A DNA stretch of 64,000 nucleotides from Girardinichthys multiradiatus (GCF_021462225.1 NC_061804.1:3258501-3322500); one strand, 5' to 3'; positions 21,531-34,190 are shown, counted from the stretch's first letter. Numbers and translations: made by a program. The notes: a model not told the origin generated them from the letters alone.

Positions 21531-22171
21531 ACCGAATTGTTCATCAGCTGTGGGTGTGATCATGTCGGAGCAAGGTGTGGGTTTTATTCACATGAAGGCA
21601 TGTGTAATGGGGCTCTGATGATGCTGGTGGTACCTGGTGGTGGGTGGGAAAGGTGAACCAGCCACCAGATGGGGGAAAAAAGGCTGATACAACACTGGCG
21701 AGGGAAAAATATGAAAAAGTTTTATCATGAATACAAACACTACTATTGAATAAGGTTTATTGACTGTAAACTGAACCTTTAATCTCATGTTGTCATCCTA
21801 AAAAATCGTTTCATTGAACTTGATTGAGGCTGATGAATATGTTGTATAACAAACAGACGTGTTTACAGCTGCTGGCAGTCATAACAGGCGGGGATGTGTT
21901 GTTTAAAAAGGACAACTCAGAACTGCGGATGAATTCGTGCATTAATGTGGTGACTGGATGCACCTTTAGATGATATAATGGGCTCCTGCAGCATAGACGC
22001 TAAAAGGTACGTCCATTTACCAGAGCAATTATGGAGAATTTGAACAAACCTTTTTATCACCTTCTATTTTATTATTCCATCACTTTCCCACAGCGGCTGA
22101 ACTCAGAACACTACAAATAAATGTATCAAATGTAACTACAGCTGCTGTCACAAATACATTTATCCCAAGAC

Positions 22172-22574
22172 TGTTATGATACTTGAGTTTTGGATTTCTT
22201 TCACGTCTGTTTTCTTCATTTCCCTGTTGTTTATGTTCTCTAGTCTTGCAATTTCAGTTTATTCCTTTGTATAATTATTTCTTAGTTCATTCTTGTGTTT
22301 TTGTACATTTAGATTTTCCTAGGGTTTTATCTATCTCTATTCTGCTCCTCTGCGTTAATCACTCTCCATCTCCCTCAGCTCCTTGCTTTCCCTTTACTAA
22401 GCTGATCCACACATCCTCCTGATTACTCACACCTGCATTCCATGTCCTTTCTCCACTCACCCCGTCAGTATTTAAGCTCACCTGTGTTCTTGCAAGTGTT
22501 CTGTTTTTATTATTTAATTATTCATCAAAAGCTCCGGTCCCCCCATGGTCAGACTCCTCAACCACACGCCATGA
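22172..22574 (+). mobile_element. Solo LTR-like element
   Basis: Begins tgttatgatacttgagtttt and ends cacgccatgaca. Inside, gtatttaagctcacctg resembles a TATA box and ttattatttaattattc follows it, as in the copy at 20081-20568. No internal retroelement genes adjoin. Confidence 0.6.
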
Positions 22575-22619
22575 CAATGGCACAATGATATTTTCAGTAG
22601 TTTTCTGAGTGTATATATG

Positions 22620-23350
22620 GCTGTGGAAAATTGTTTGGCCTCTGGTAGATTTCTTCTGTTTCTGAGAAATATAGATACAAAAAAGCAGTTTTCAAATGAT
22701 GCATTTCATTCATTAAGGCTCTCCAAACCGGCCACGTTGCAGGGTTTTGAAGAAGGAATGGCTTTTTAAAGATCTCGACATCTCAGCTGGATTTAATCCA
22801 ATTTTAAGTTTGAGTAGGCCACTCAGAAACCTTTATTTTGGCTTTTTAAAGTCATTTAGGACCTGCTGACGTGCTGCAGATCACTGTCATTCTGCACAAC
22901 TGAAATGTGCTTGAGTCTAAGGTTACAAACTGATGGCTGGTTATTCTCCTCCAGGATTTCCTCCTGGAGAGCAGAATCCATGGTTTCATCTATTACAGCA
23001 AGTCTTTCAGGTACTGAAGAAGCAGAACAGTCCCAGATGGTCCCACTGGAAGAGCTTACCATTACTCCATGTTTTCTACATTTGTGGATAATGGTCTCTC
23101 ATTGTAGTTTACTGAAGTCACAAGGCCTTAGAAATTGCTTTGTAACCCTTTCCAGACTGATGTCAACGACTTTATCTTTTTTTTTATTTTCTTGGAACAA
23201 CTCATGATATGTTGCTTTTTCAAATCTTTTAGCCTACATCACGTTGTCTGTTTGATATTTCTTGATCCTTCTGATCTACCCACAATCAAACCTCAGTGTA
23301 GCTGTTGAAAGTGAACCCAGCTTTCCAAGAATTGTGGTCAATTAATATGA
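22620..23350 (-). pseudogene. Degraded DNA-transposon relic, Tc1/mariner-like
   Basis: Shares many blocks with 53490-54590: cttgagtctaaggttacaaactgatggctgg, atttcctcctggagagcag and tccatggttt-atctattacagcaa. Block order and the complement of a KxGGGS-type text near 23050 in the sister copy suggest a minus-strand transposase, now full of stops. Confidence 0.55.
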
Positions 23351-23369
23351 ATTTCGGATTTCACAAGGT

Positions 23370-24400
23370 GTGCGATTGTTTATTTATTTATTCATTTTTG
23401 TTTACATAGGGTCAAGTTTGTTTGAATAGCTTTTTTTCTCTTAAAATATAATATCCAAAAAGCAAAGACAAAGAAAAACTGTAAGGGGACAAACAGTTTG
23501 TCACATCAATGTAGGTACGTTACATTTGTGCAGCATTTCAAGAGTTTGAACTTAGAGGATCCATATGGTATGGTATGTAGAGAGTCGATCAGGATCAATA
23601 GTAAACAAAGGGTTAATGAGGCGCGTATTGCTGTGATGGATCAGTGGAAGAGATGAAACAAACACAGAAGAGACTAAGCATCCCAAATCTAAAGTTATTG
23701 CAAATAAATCAGACACTGCAAAGTGGTAGGGGCAGAAGGGGCCCTGTCCTAACTATTCTTGAGAATCACATGTTAAAAGATAGAAAAGAAGGTAATGACC
23801 TTTGTCTGGTTTTTTAATTCCCTTCTTTCGGATCCCATAGTTCACTCAAGGTTGTAAATGGTTGAGCTGAACCTGGTTGAGTGCTGTGAGACTCCGGAGG
23901 CTGGTACAGATAACATTTAAATCCTGCAGGCTCTGCAGTTTGAAAATACAGTGACACCACTGAATTTCTTTTAATGTTCTTGTTTTTTTTTTATGATGAG
24001 ATTCTTGCAGTATTTATCGTACAAGGAGTCCTTGCATTGATGGACTCATGAATATAAAGCATTCTGAAAAAGTTTTTTGAAAATCTTTCATAAAAGTAGT
24101 AGAAGCTAGGAACCCCAGGCATAAAGAAAAATCAAAGGTTTTGAGATTTAGGATAAATGATCTAAACAAAAGCATATTTTACTGATGGGACAACAGTGCC
24201 GCATTTTAGAAAATAATTTTTCTTACAAACACCATCAGCTCGTGAGTCACTGCTAACACAACACATATCCTTTTGGCCCATAACTGTCAATAATAAAGCA
24301 GCATATTCAGAACCAGATGTCTTCACTACTACCTGCCACAATGGAGACTGCTTGGGAACAATTAAAAAACAGACAGCAAATAATATCACGACTGTTAGAA
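23370..24400. other. No recognisable feature
   Basis: Nothing beyond a (TTTA)-rich patch near 23380-23395 and a T-run near 23983. Confidence 0.35.
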
Positions 24401-24409
24401 GTTTTGAAA

Positions 24410-26060
24410 ACTTAACATATCAGCTAGCTGTGCTGCAGCATTAATGCTGTAGCTTATACATAAACAGTAACATGTGGAGATTAAATTTCAGCTGTATTAT
24501 TGTTTTATTTCTAACGTCCTTAAGCAGCTAATAATCTGCTAAATTTAGATTTAATCTGTGTTTAGTCTTTTTAATTGTTCTTTTTTCATGGTTAAAAATA
24601 ATTATAACATCTCTTATGAGTTGTACAAAGATACAAAGATTATGCAGAGCAAAGCACAAAGCAAAGATAAATTGTGGCCTGAGCTTATACCACTAAGGGC
24701 AACACTCTGGCGATGAGTTTCTGGTAGCCTTCTTCTTAAATACCCCTCCAGGGATGATCAGGAAAATAGGGAACACCTGTCACCTCTCTTCACAGTCTCC
24801 AGTACCATCTAGAGGCTAAGCACAATAAACAGCACCAGCAAACAGACATAGCACTCAGGTCCTGACAGTTGAGCTCTGACTCAATTAAGCTGTAAACTGT
24901 TACTTTTCTATCTTCCTGTTGTCCCAGCTGTACTGCTGTTTTGATGCTAGCTAAAGCATAACTAAGAACATCCTGAGATTTCATTTTAGGTGTTTTTATT
25001 TTATTTCTGTCCATTTTATAGCAAATAAATCATAAAATATCCAGTAACTATTAAACCAGTGACTCTTGGAAGTTTTAAGCTGTTCATTTTTTAACTTCCT
25101 TAAGAACCTTGCTGCAATTCAGTCCTTAGGCCTATACATGCTCTGCAAGAACAAATACATCGTACAAGAACAAAATGGCATCATTCTGTTCTTGCAGCCC
25201 TGTTTCGGGAGTTCTTGTAGCTTGTTATTGACACCTCATCTGGGCTGAACCTTTTGCTTGTGCGTTGTCAAAAACTATTATATACTATTGCTGTAGGACT
25301 CCCCAAGAGCTACACTTTAGTTCTTGGAAAGCATAAAATTTCCGGGTCAGAAAGAACTTTCTTCTTGTACTTGTCACCCTGGGTAAACATGTGAAGACAT
25401 AAATTTTGTTTCAGCTTTGTGTTCTAATTTCTTTCCATATTTATAGCAAAAATACCCATGAAGCACCCTGTTTATGGCAGTGAATCAACTAAGTTTCAAA
25501 CTGGTGATTTTCTAACTTTTTGTCAGAGCTAGCTGTGCTACAGTGTTAATGCTAGTTTAAACACAAGTTTTCAGCTGTGTTTTTCACTAATTTCTCTCCA
25601 TTTTTGTTGAAACAATAACAAGATGTTGCATGTCTTTTAAAGCAATCATTCTTCAGCTACTTTTCTAACTTCCTGGACCAGCTAATTGCATTTTATTGGC
25701 AATGCTAGCAAAAATATGATTAGGAGAAATTTGAGTTTTAGTTTCTGCTTTGTTTTTCAATTCATTTTTATAGTAAGAAAAGAACCATAAAATTTCCCAT
25801 GTCTTTTGAGGCATAGACTCACTGAAGTTTTGGCTGCTTCTTTTCTAACCTCCTTCCCAGAGCTGACTGTACTGGAGTGTTAATGCCAGCTTAAACATAA
25901 CCATGTTCATGTTGAGTCTCTGCAGTGTTTATTCTGTTATTTTTTAATAACAAAATGTTATAAAAAAAGTTACTATAACATTTTATACAGTGACTTAACT
26001 TTTTAAACAGCTGCTTTTCTAACTTCCTGTTGCTTGCTGTGTAGCCATAATAATGTAAGC
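24410..26060 (+). repeat. Old degenerate tandem repeat, unit about 150-180 bp
   Basis: The block agctgtgctacagtgttaat and variants recur at about 24425, 25531, 25681, 25861 and 26033. It is followed each time by gcta-ttaaacata, a ttctctccattttta stretch and gctacttttctaacttcct. Spacing between the last four is about 150, 180 and 172 bp. Units are strongly diverged. Confidence 0.6.
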
Positions 26061-26639
26061 TTTATATATAGACAGGAACAATAAATTAAGGTTTATTTCC
26101 AACCCTGCCATTCTCATTTATGTCCTCTTCCATAAATGTTACAGCCAACAGCATTTTTGTTTGCATCCTATGAATTAAGTAGCTAGATCCTTCCGATAGC
26201 AAAAGGGGACTGATGAGGGAGGGGGCCCTTTTTTTTTTTTTAACAGTTGAACTGTGAGATACAGCGTTTGAGTGAATCAGTTGATCAGTGAAATTATTTC
26301 AACAGGACATCAAAGTTTTACCCTTTGCTTTTTGCTCTGTGATGTCTGTCTCACAAATAAGCCATTGCCACAAAGTTAACTTTTACTTTTTGGTTCCTGT
26401 AGGGGTTGAACACATGACCCTCTGCTTGTACAGAGGATATGATGAACACTTACCCTACCAAGCCTCTGATGGAAAGCACCATCTTAAAGACTGTAGACCT
26501 TCTTGTTCTATGGTGTGAAGGTTACACGTTCCATGATTGATCCTCTGTAGAAGGTTGAGAGTAGAAAAGTGGAGCATGGCTCTAATTTTGTCCATCACCT
26601 GGACACTTTAAAAATGTTTTTAGCGCTCTTAATACAAAA

Positions 26640-26835
26640 TGCTATCATCAGAATAAGAATCAGCTTTATTGCCAAGTTCGTACATACAAACAAGGAATTG
26701 GTTTTGTTTTTGCATTACAGAATATACATATTTACAATGTACAATATACACATGTATAATAAAAATAAAAAGGTGCATTTGCAACATCTGTATGCTGTTG
26801 TTAGGTACAAAGACTGGACAGAAAATTGATGGAAA
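26640..26835 (-). repeat. LINE 3' tail, reverse orientation
   Basis: cagaataagaatcagctttattgccaagt followed by acatacaaacaaggaatt is the reverse complement of the 3' end of the LINE at 41259-42303. It represents a strongly 5'-truncated insertion. Confidence 0.75.
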
Positions 26836-27589
26836 AAGTTGCCAAAGTCCAATGAAAAATTCAGAAAAACTTTTAGAGCTATTGATCAGGATCACCATAA
26901 ACTTTCACAAGATGCTGTGCCTCATTGGAGAGACAGAAATGAGTGTTGGATTTAAAATTATTTCTCTGCACTGTACACTCCTAGGTTTGTATTTCCTCGT
27001 TGGCAAGCTGTCAGTGATTTCATGTCAGTAGATTCCTAATCTTTTGATCCTTGTATAGAACAGTAGTGCATGAGTAGCTACAAGTAGTAGCTTGTTCTCT
27101 GTTTTTCCTTTTTTGACTTAACCTTGACAAGCTAGTTAAACTCCTGAGCCCAAGTGTCTGTTTCTGTACCACATTCTCTGGCCTACTCCTCACCAATATA
27201 GTAAACCATGCAGACTGATCACCTCATTTCGATTCCTTATTGGTTTAATAAATCCTGAGTGTTGGAAATGTTCATGTTTGTCACTCATTACATTTGATTA
27301 GTGGCAACACCTAATGTTTTTTCCTCTCTATGTTGCCATCAGGGCAAAATGCTTGTAAAACTGAACATAGCTGATCGTCATCTACAAGGCCAACAGCAAG
27401 TCATCCTGAAGAATGCAAAAGCACAAATCCTCATATACAAAATGTACACAGTTTGTCAAACACAAACATTCAGTGACAGCATCATCATTAAGAAAGAGGG
27501 AAAAAATCAGTTCATGAATAACATGGGGTCTCATTCATTTTTCCTAAAGCAATTTCTGCTGCGCACAGAAGGAAAGTTTTTTTGTGTCT

Positions 27590-27590
<1 letters not shown>
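26836..27590. other. No recognisable feature
   Basis: Frame 27301-27642 starts beside a plausible acceptor but runs into the GT microsatellite and carries no domain. Confidence 0.35.

Positions 27591-27624
<34 letters not shown>
27591..27624 (+). repeat. (GT)n microsatellite
   Basis: About 15 uninterrupted gt/tg dinucleotides. Confidence 0.95.
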
Positions 27625-27627
<3 letters not shown>

Positions 27628-27629
27628 AG

Positions 27630-29400
27630 TGTGCACGCATGATTGCACGCATGGTAAACTAGCTTTTGTGCAATTCAATACAAATTCTGCTGACAAGAGA
27701 TTCGCTGGGAAAGCAGTTGTGTGTGCGTGGAGGGAATATCAAAAAGACCTTCCTTGCTCGGAGATGGCCTGCAGCTTGAAAGATATCGGCTCATTCACAC
27801 GAGGCCATAAAACATCACACAAACAAACACTAGCTGAACAGCCAGTGTGCATTGATATCAGCTTTGCATTCAGAGCCAAAAACCCTTCTCATTATTGCTG
27901 GCAGTCCTGATTACTACGAGCTGCAGAGAAAAGGGAACAATATAGTTCAGTAATGGGCAGGCAAATGGGGTACAGTGTGTCATTAAGGAAAGTGGGGAAA
28001 AAAGTACATTTAGACAGTTGTAGGGTTCTTAAAGATAAAAAATACATTATTGCTCATGCACAGGGTACATAAATACTGTGGACTTCACTCTGTCAGGGCA
28101 GAGAAAATAACAGACGGACAGACAGATAGACAGAGAATGGTTTTTCCACAACATTTTCATTTTCTTTGAGCATTTTCCCCTCAATATATTATTAGTTTTT
28201 GTTATTTCATAATGAGTTCTCTTCTGTTTGTTGTTTATTTGTTCTGTACCTGTTATTTAACTTATCTTGGATTTCTGCCCTGCAGCAACTTTAACTTGGT
28301 TTGTTAATTAAGTTCCCATTTAGCTACACTATCTGGCTTTTACATTGGGTTTCTCTCCTCTTTTATGTTAGGTTTCATTTACTAAAGTTCAGTCTTTCAT
28401 CACTATAAGATGCTTTAAGCATCATAATAAAAACCAATAGACCAGATGATCTCTACTTATCAGCATCTGTACAACATCATACAGAGTTGTGGTTAAGAGT
28501 GTGTTGACATACTGCATCTCTCTGTGATATCAGGTGCGATACAGGAGGCAATAGTTCCCTGCAGAAGATAGTGAGGGGAGCTGGGAAGATGATTGAAGTG
28601 TCCCTGCTCTCCTTCCAGCATCCCTTTAAGAGTTGCAACAGGAACACAACTCTGAATCTATCTGTCTGTGTTTTCAATTATGTATCTGTTTCATAATTTT
28701 TCACACTTAATTTGTCATGGATTCAACACAGGGACACGCTGTCATATCTTGTTTTATGCTATTTGGTATATAGTGAAATAATAGAGTGAGCTTATTTTAT
28801 TTAGGTCACCTAATTTTTTCACGATTACATTTTACTATTTAACCTTTTAACTAATCAGTTTTGTCATTTCAGGCCACAAAGAACATATTAAAATAGATTA
28901 AAAAAGATGACTCATGGTGGTAAACTGTTCAGTATAATTAGAGTGGGAAGAATTTTCCTCAGGAGAGCGGAGGAGGTAAAAACAGGGTTATTTTTATTAT
29001 CAACATCCAAATGAATGCTGATAATTATTTCCTTTCTTTGTGGACAAACTATATTATAAGCTATTAAAGGGATTTTTATTGTCATTGCAAAGGAATTATT
29101 CACAGCAGTAAAATCCCAGTTTAGTTCATAACACAGTGTGGCAAGTAGGAAGGAAAGATGATTTTGTGTTAAAAGGCTGCACACAAGTACTGCATGTGTT
29201 GTATTTATTCTAAATACTTGTTTCTTTTCATTCAAGTTCTAATAAAAATATGAAAATGTAACTTCACTGTCTTTTTAGTCCTAATATCCAATGAAAGATA
29301 ACAACATAGGAAGGATTGCATTGCCGATATCAAAATGGTTTCCTTTCATCACTTCGCAATAACATAAAAGAAAAACATAAACATTTATATTATTTTCAAA
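27630..29400. other. No recognisable gene
   Basis: T-rich text at 28150-28440 vaguely resembles the LTR-like repeats, but I cannot align ends. The remainder is unassigned AT-rich DNA. Confidence 0.3.
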
Positions 29401-29628
29401 GCTCTCACTGCTAACTTTTTCAACTTTTTTGAGCAGTAAGATTTTCTGTGAATGACACCAAAAACAGGAACAAGTGAATATTTAATTTCAGTAGTTTTTT
29501 AATTGGCTATTTGTGTTCATAAATAAACAGATAAAATGTCCAATGACATCCTTTAGCAGCTAGCAAACAATGCTAGAGTGCTACTTCTAGTTTATAGGTA
29601 TGCAGAAATAAAAAAACTAAGGAAGATA
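29400..29628 (+). repeat. Left half of tandem-repeat block interrupted by transposon
   Basis: ctaactttttcaactttt, tagcagctagcaaacaatgc and gagtgctacttctagtttata resemble units of the 24410-26060 repeat. Similar text resumes at 30903. Confidence 0.4.
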
Positions 29629-29630
29629 TA

Positions 29631-30900
29631 CAGGGGTTGGACAATGAAACTGAAACACCTGGTTTTAGACCACAATAATTTAGTAGTATGATGTAGGGCC
29701 TCCTTTTGCGGCCAATACAGCATCAATTAATCTTGGGAATGACATATACAAGTCCTGCACAGTGGTCAGAGGGATTTTAAGCCATTCTTCTTGCAGGATA
29801 GTGGCCAGGTCACTACGTGATACTGGTGGAGGAAAACGTTTCCTGACTCGCTCCTCCAAAACACCCCAAAGTGGCTCAATAATATTTAGATCTGGTGACT
29901 GTGCAGGCCATGGGAGATGTTCAACTTCACTTTCATGTTCATCAAACCAATCTTTCACCAGTCTTGCTGTGTGTATTGGTGCATTGTCATCTTGATACAT
30001 GGCACCGCCTTCAGGATACAATGTTTGAACCATTGGATGCACATGGTCCTCAAGAATGGTTCAGTAGTCCTTGGCAGTGACGCGCCCATCTAGCACAAGT
30101 ATTGGGCCAAGGGAATGCCATGATATGGCAGCCCAAACCATCACTGATCCACCCCCATGCTTCACTCTGGGCATGCAACAGTCTGGGTGGTACGCTTCTT
30201 TGGGGCTTCTCCACACCGTAACTCTCCTGGATGTGGGGAAAACAGTAAAGGTGGACTCATCAGAGAACAATACATGTTTCACATTGTCCACAGCCCAAGA
30301 TTTGTGCTCGTTGCACCATTGAAACCAACGTTTGGCATTGGCATGAGTGACCAAAGGTTTGGCTATAGCAGCCCGGCCGTGTATATTGACCCTGTGGAGC
30401 TCCCGACGGACAGTTCTGGTGGAAACAGGAGAGTTGAGGTGCACATTTAATTCTGCCGTGATTTGGGCAGCCGTGGTTTTATGTTTTTTGGATACAATCC
30501 AGGTTAGCACCCGAACATCCCTTTCAGACAGCTTCCTCTTGCGTCCACAGTTAATCCTGTTGGATGTGGTTCGTCCTTCTTGGTGGTATGCTGACATTAC
30601 CCTGGATACCGTGGCTCTTGATACATCACAAAGACTTGCTGTCTTGGTCACAGATGCGCCAGCAAGACGTGCACCAACAATTTGTCCTCTTTTGAACTCT
30701 GGTATGTCACCCATAATGTTGTGTGCATTTCAATATTTTGAGCAAAACTGTGCTCTTACCCTGCTAATTGAACCTTCACACTCTGCTCTTACTGGTGCAA
30801 TGTGCAATCAATGAAGACTGGCTACCAGGCTGGTCCAATTTAGCCATGAAACCTCCCACACTAAAATGACAGGAGTTTCAGTTTCATTGTCCAACCCCTG
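29631..30900 (-). mobile_element. Young Tc1/mariner transposon with DD36E spacing
   Basis: A 1270-bp element bounded by TA on each side (29629-29630, 30901-30902), with terminal inverted repeats of about 31 bp (one mismatch) beginning caggggttggacaatgaaac. The transposase reads on the minus strand from 30714 to 29680, 345 codons including stop. It has an N-terminal HTH (RATVSRVMSAYH), a GRKRK linker, VLFSDESTFTVF (first Asp), MYQDDNAPIH (second Asp) and SPDLNIIEPLW (Glu). Exactly 36 residues separate the last Asp and the Glu, as in the published Incomer (DD36E) group. One TGA at 30061-30063 (codon 218) interrupts an otherwise open frame; a CpG transition in an Arg codon is a possible cause. 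Confidence 0.92.
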
Positions 30901-30902
30901 TA

Positions 30903-31320
30903 GATTGTTTTCTTTTTGTTGTTCAAATAAAAAAATAATACGCCTGTTTTAAAATACGTGACAACTTTTCAAGTAACGACCTTTGGTGGCTTTGAACTGT
31001 TTGTTTCAAATAGCGATGCTGAATTAAAAAAACAGGAGCAAGTAAAGTTGCAGTCTTTTTTTTTTTTTTCCAACCATTTTAATAAAAGATGAGCCTAAAA
31101 TGTCTTTGAGACTTTGTTACACAGCTACTTTTTTAACTTCTTGTAAAAGCTGGCGCTGCTACAGCACAGCTGCTAGTCTGCAAACAGCGAAATGTTGTTT
31201 TATTTTGTGCATATATAACAATAAAAAGCCATATGCTGATAATAAAACACCCTAAATCTTTTAAAGAGATAGCCTAGTGCTACAACAAGTTTTTTGATTA
31301 AGTTTTCTGTTTCTGAAAAA
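30903..31320 (+). repeat. Right half of tandem-repeat block
   Basis: acagctacttttttaacttc, gctggcgctgctacagcac and ctgctagtctgcaaac resemble 24410-26060 units and continue the block broken at 29630. Confidence 0.4.
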
Positions 31321-31779
31321 CATGACATTTTTTACTGTTGCTTGATTAGTTAAAACTAAGTTACTACTTTTCTTTGCCACCACAAGAGGAAAGCACCAAA
31401 TTTCCATCCAATTGTTTATTTTATAATTTTATCACACATAGGTTAAATATACCAAAAATAAACCTATTTTATTGCCTGACCCAATGCCACAAAGTCTTGT
31501 GTGTGTTGTCGAAATAAACTTGTCCAGGAATTAAGTTTGTTTTTTATAGAATCAAAATTGCAGTTCTTTCTGCTCAGTAGCCTTGTTGACCATTTCAAAT
31601 GGCTATGATAGAAAAATGTTGTTGCTAATTTAAACAAACCAGTTTGCAAACATTTTTGATCAGTTTGTCTGAAAAATGCTCAATATTTTCTCAATTATTG
31701 AGACTACCCCTCCCAAACACTTAATTCATTTGTTCCAATCATTTATTTGGCTCCTGGTCTATGAAAGCATGCAGAAGAA

Positions 31780-33110
31780 GGTGTCATTGTCAGGAGCTCA
31801 GTAAAATTCAAACATTGCACTGTAATAGGATGGTACCTGTGCAATAAGTCAGGTTGTAACTGGGTTACCATGACCAAGCAGCTCCATTCAAGCCCAGAAT
31901 CACAAAGTGCAACGCACAGTGTTGGACAGAGTGCTGTGAAGTGAGCCACCCCTGGACTCTAAAGCAGCAGAAATGTATTTTCTGGAGTGACGTTTCTCTA
32001 TCTGTAAATCCAATAGGAAAGTCTGGGACTATGTGGGATCAGTTTAGGGATGCCTGTCTGTGGGTGCGGAGGAGGACCCGGACACGGACAGGACAGGAGC
32101 GTAGGATGAACATAACAATGTTTAATAAATAAAAACTGAAAACTCACAAGGAAAAGAGAACAAGAAACAAGGACAGATTCACAAGCACAACTACAGGGTA
32201 GAGTAACAGGGAATACAGGTGTGTTGACGAAAGGATACAGTGGGAAACAATAAGAACAGGTGAGCACTGAGGCAGGGGGAGAAATGACAAGCAAACTAGA
32301 AGAGTAATCGGAGGAGATCTGGAGCAGCTTTTACAGAAGAATTGCAGAGCAGCTGGAGGAGGGGAGTAAATGAACACAGATGAGTTGAGCAGAAACACAA
32401 AGAAACCCAAGGATGTTATTTAACAGAAAAAATTCTAATTACACAACAGATACTAGAATAAACTAGGACACTAAATACAAAGAATTAACTCATATAGAAA
32501 GCACCTATCTAACAATGAAGAAGATAAGAAAAATAACAAATGAAAGACCTAACAATATAATAAACAGCAAGGAAATAGTAAAAACACAAAAGAAAATCAA
32601 AACTCAAACCCGTTAGGATCACAGCAATGCCGGCTTCCAGTTCCAACATGCTTCTTTACCTCTTCTCAATGCAGCAACCATAGGACCAAACATGAGCAAG
32701 TAAGGTGTAAAAGAACTTGGCTTCCCTCTGTAGAGCTCTGTACTCAACCAAATCGAACAATAGAGTGAAGCTATCACATCCAACATCAGTGTCTGACCTC
32801 GCAAATTTTCTCCAGGAAGATGAACAAATCGTGAACACTTTAAAACATTGCAGACAACTTTCCTAGAAGGTGGGTAAGCTACAGATTTCTTCTGTTCAAC
32901 AGAATGCCAAGAGTGTGTGGAGCAGTAATCAAAGCAAAAGGTGGCTACTTTAAAGAACCTAGAATATAAGACATATTTTCAGTTGTTTCACACTTTTTTG
33001 TTCAGTATATAATTCCACATGTGTTAATTCATAGTTTTGATGCCTTCAGTGTGAAGCTACAATATTCATAGTCATGAAAATAAAGAAAACTCTTTGAATG
33101 AGAACGTTTG
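31780..33110 (+). pseudogene. Degraded Tc1-like transposon, interrupted by an LTR
   Basis: The 5' part (31793-32054) matches Tc1 transposase text: KCN-A-like AKCNAQCWTEC near 31905 and HPWTLKQQKCIFWSDVSLS near 31945-32005. The part after 32631 resumes with a QFQHASLPL-like region and PTSVSDLANFLQ-ED near 32780-32820. It ends in VIKAKGGYFKEPRI at 32927-32968 and a 3' UTR typical of fish Tc1 copies, with aataaagaaaactctttgaatga near 33080. The 572-bp block between is an insertion. Confidence 0.75.
32055..32626 (-). mobile_element. Solo LTR-like element with ATGCC target duplication
   Basis: The 572-bp segment starts TGTCTG and ends CAGCA, so it has TG...CA termini on either strand, and is flanked by ATGCC on both sides (32050-32054, 32627-32631). 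It inserts precisely into the Tc1 relic. The sequence near its right end (cccgttaggatcaca) is the family's 5' start in reverse. A 5-bp duplication is typical of LTR integration. Confidence 0.7.
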
Positions 33111-33154
33111 GTCTGTTCTGTACATGTTTCAGATAATCAAACACATTTTTGTAG

Positions 33155-33345
33155 GCGCAGCGCTGGTGGTGTAGGGATTAAGCGTGCGACTATGTGTAGC
33201 GGTTATATTACTTGATGCGGCTGTCCCGGGTTTGAGTCCCAAACCTGGCGACCTTTGCCGAATGTCTCCCCCTCTCTTTGCCCTTTTTCCTGTCTACCTA
33301 CTGTTAAAAAATGAAAAATAAAGGCCTCTAGTGCCATAAAAATAT
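33155..33345 (+). mobile_element. tRNA-derived SINE
   Basis: A-box tggtggtgtagg at 33164-33175 and B-box ggtttgagtcc at 33229-33239 lie in a tRNA-like head. A body with cccctctctttgcccttttt and an A-rich end near aaataaaggcctctagtgcc follows. Confidence 0.8.
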
Positions 33346-33539
33346 ACACATTTGTGTATCAGACAAAGATACCCTGAGGAAATACAAATGTAACTTTTCA
33401 AATGATTATTTCATTTCTTAAGGGAAAAGCCAATCAAACCAACTTGGCTTTATGTGAAAGATTAATCACCTTACCTTGTTAAATCATGAACTGCTTTTTT
33501 TGCCAGCCACACCCAGGCCCTCTGTAAAATAAAGAAATC

Positions 33540-34190
33540 AATGAAATAGAACCCATCTGACAACATGAAGAAGGCTAAAAGAACTCTAAAATTAAAACAC
33601 AAAGGCCTATCTCATATTTCCCAAAAGACATCTTGATGATCCTAAAGAGTTTTTGGAAAATACCCTGTGGACTGAAAAAAACAAACATGGAACTTTTTGG
33701 AAGATGTGCTTCCTGTTCCATCTGGTGTTAAATTAACACAGTGTTTCAGAAAAAGATCACACTGACAGTCAAACATAGTGGTGGTAGTTTGATGATCTGA
33801 GGGTGCTTTGCTGCTTCAGGACCTGGGAAACTTGTTGTGATTGATTAAACCCTAAATTCTGCTTTATATCAAATGGATCTTGAGGAATAATGTCCAGCCA
33901 TCAGTTATTTGTTATGCAGCAAACCAGCATGTCCACCTCTGAATGGCTAAAACAAAAAAAAGCTAAGAGGGTTTTGGAGTGGCCTAGTAAGTCTGGACTC
34001 TGCTTGTAATGCTGTGGTATTACCTTTAATGCTAGACAATGCACCAGTGTGCCTGAATTAAAACAATTCTGCCAAGAAGAGTGGGCCAAAATTCCTCCAC
34101 AGTGATATAAAAGACTCATCCCCTGTTGTCACAAACACTCTTGCTGACATGGTAGCTTCAAAGTAAAATAACTGACTTAAAATCCTCAAA
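33540..34190 (+). pseudogene. Degraded Tc1-like transposase relic
   Basis: Blocks TVKHSGGSLMI-G-FAASGPGKL-like (33767-33830) and a later NAVVLPLMLDNAPVCLN-like stretch (34010-34060) match a common fish Tc1 family. A C-terminal QFCQEEWAKIPPQ-like block at 34065-34105 precedes DSSPVVTNTLADMVA text. Stops and frameshifts occur throughout. Confidence 0.7.

Noticed and set aside
27301..27642. 113-residue frame with an acceptor-like start
   Set aside because: Ends inside the GT microsatellite, with no domain and no donor.
30071..30814. Plus-strand frames up to 155 residues over the DD36E transposon
   Set aside because: Antisense shadows of the transposase; no independent signal.
33155..33260. tRNA gene
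   Set aside because: Has A- and B-box-like text but no cloverleaf acceptor stem, and continues into a SINE body; the same holds at 37020-37082 and at the SINE head near 8332.
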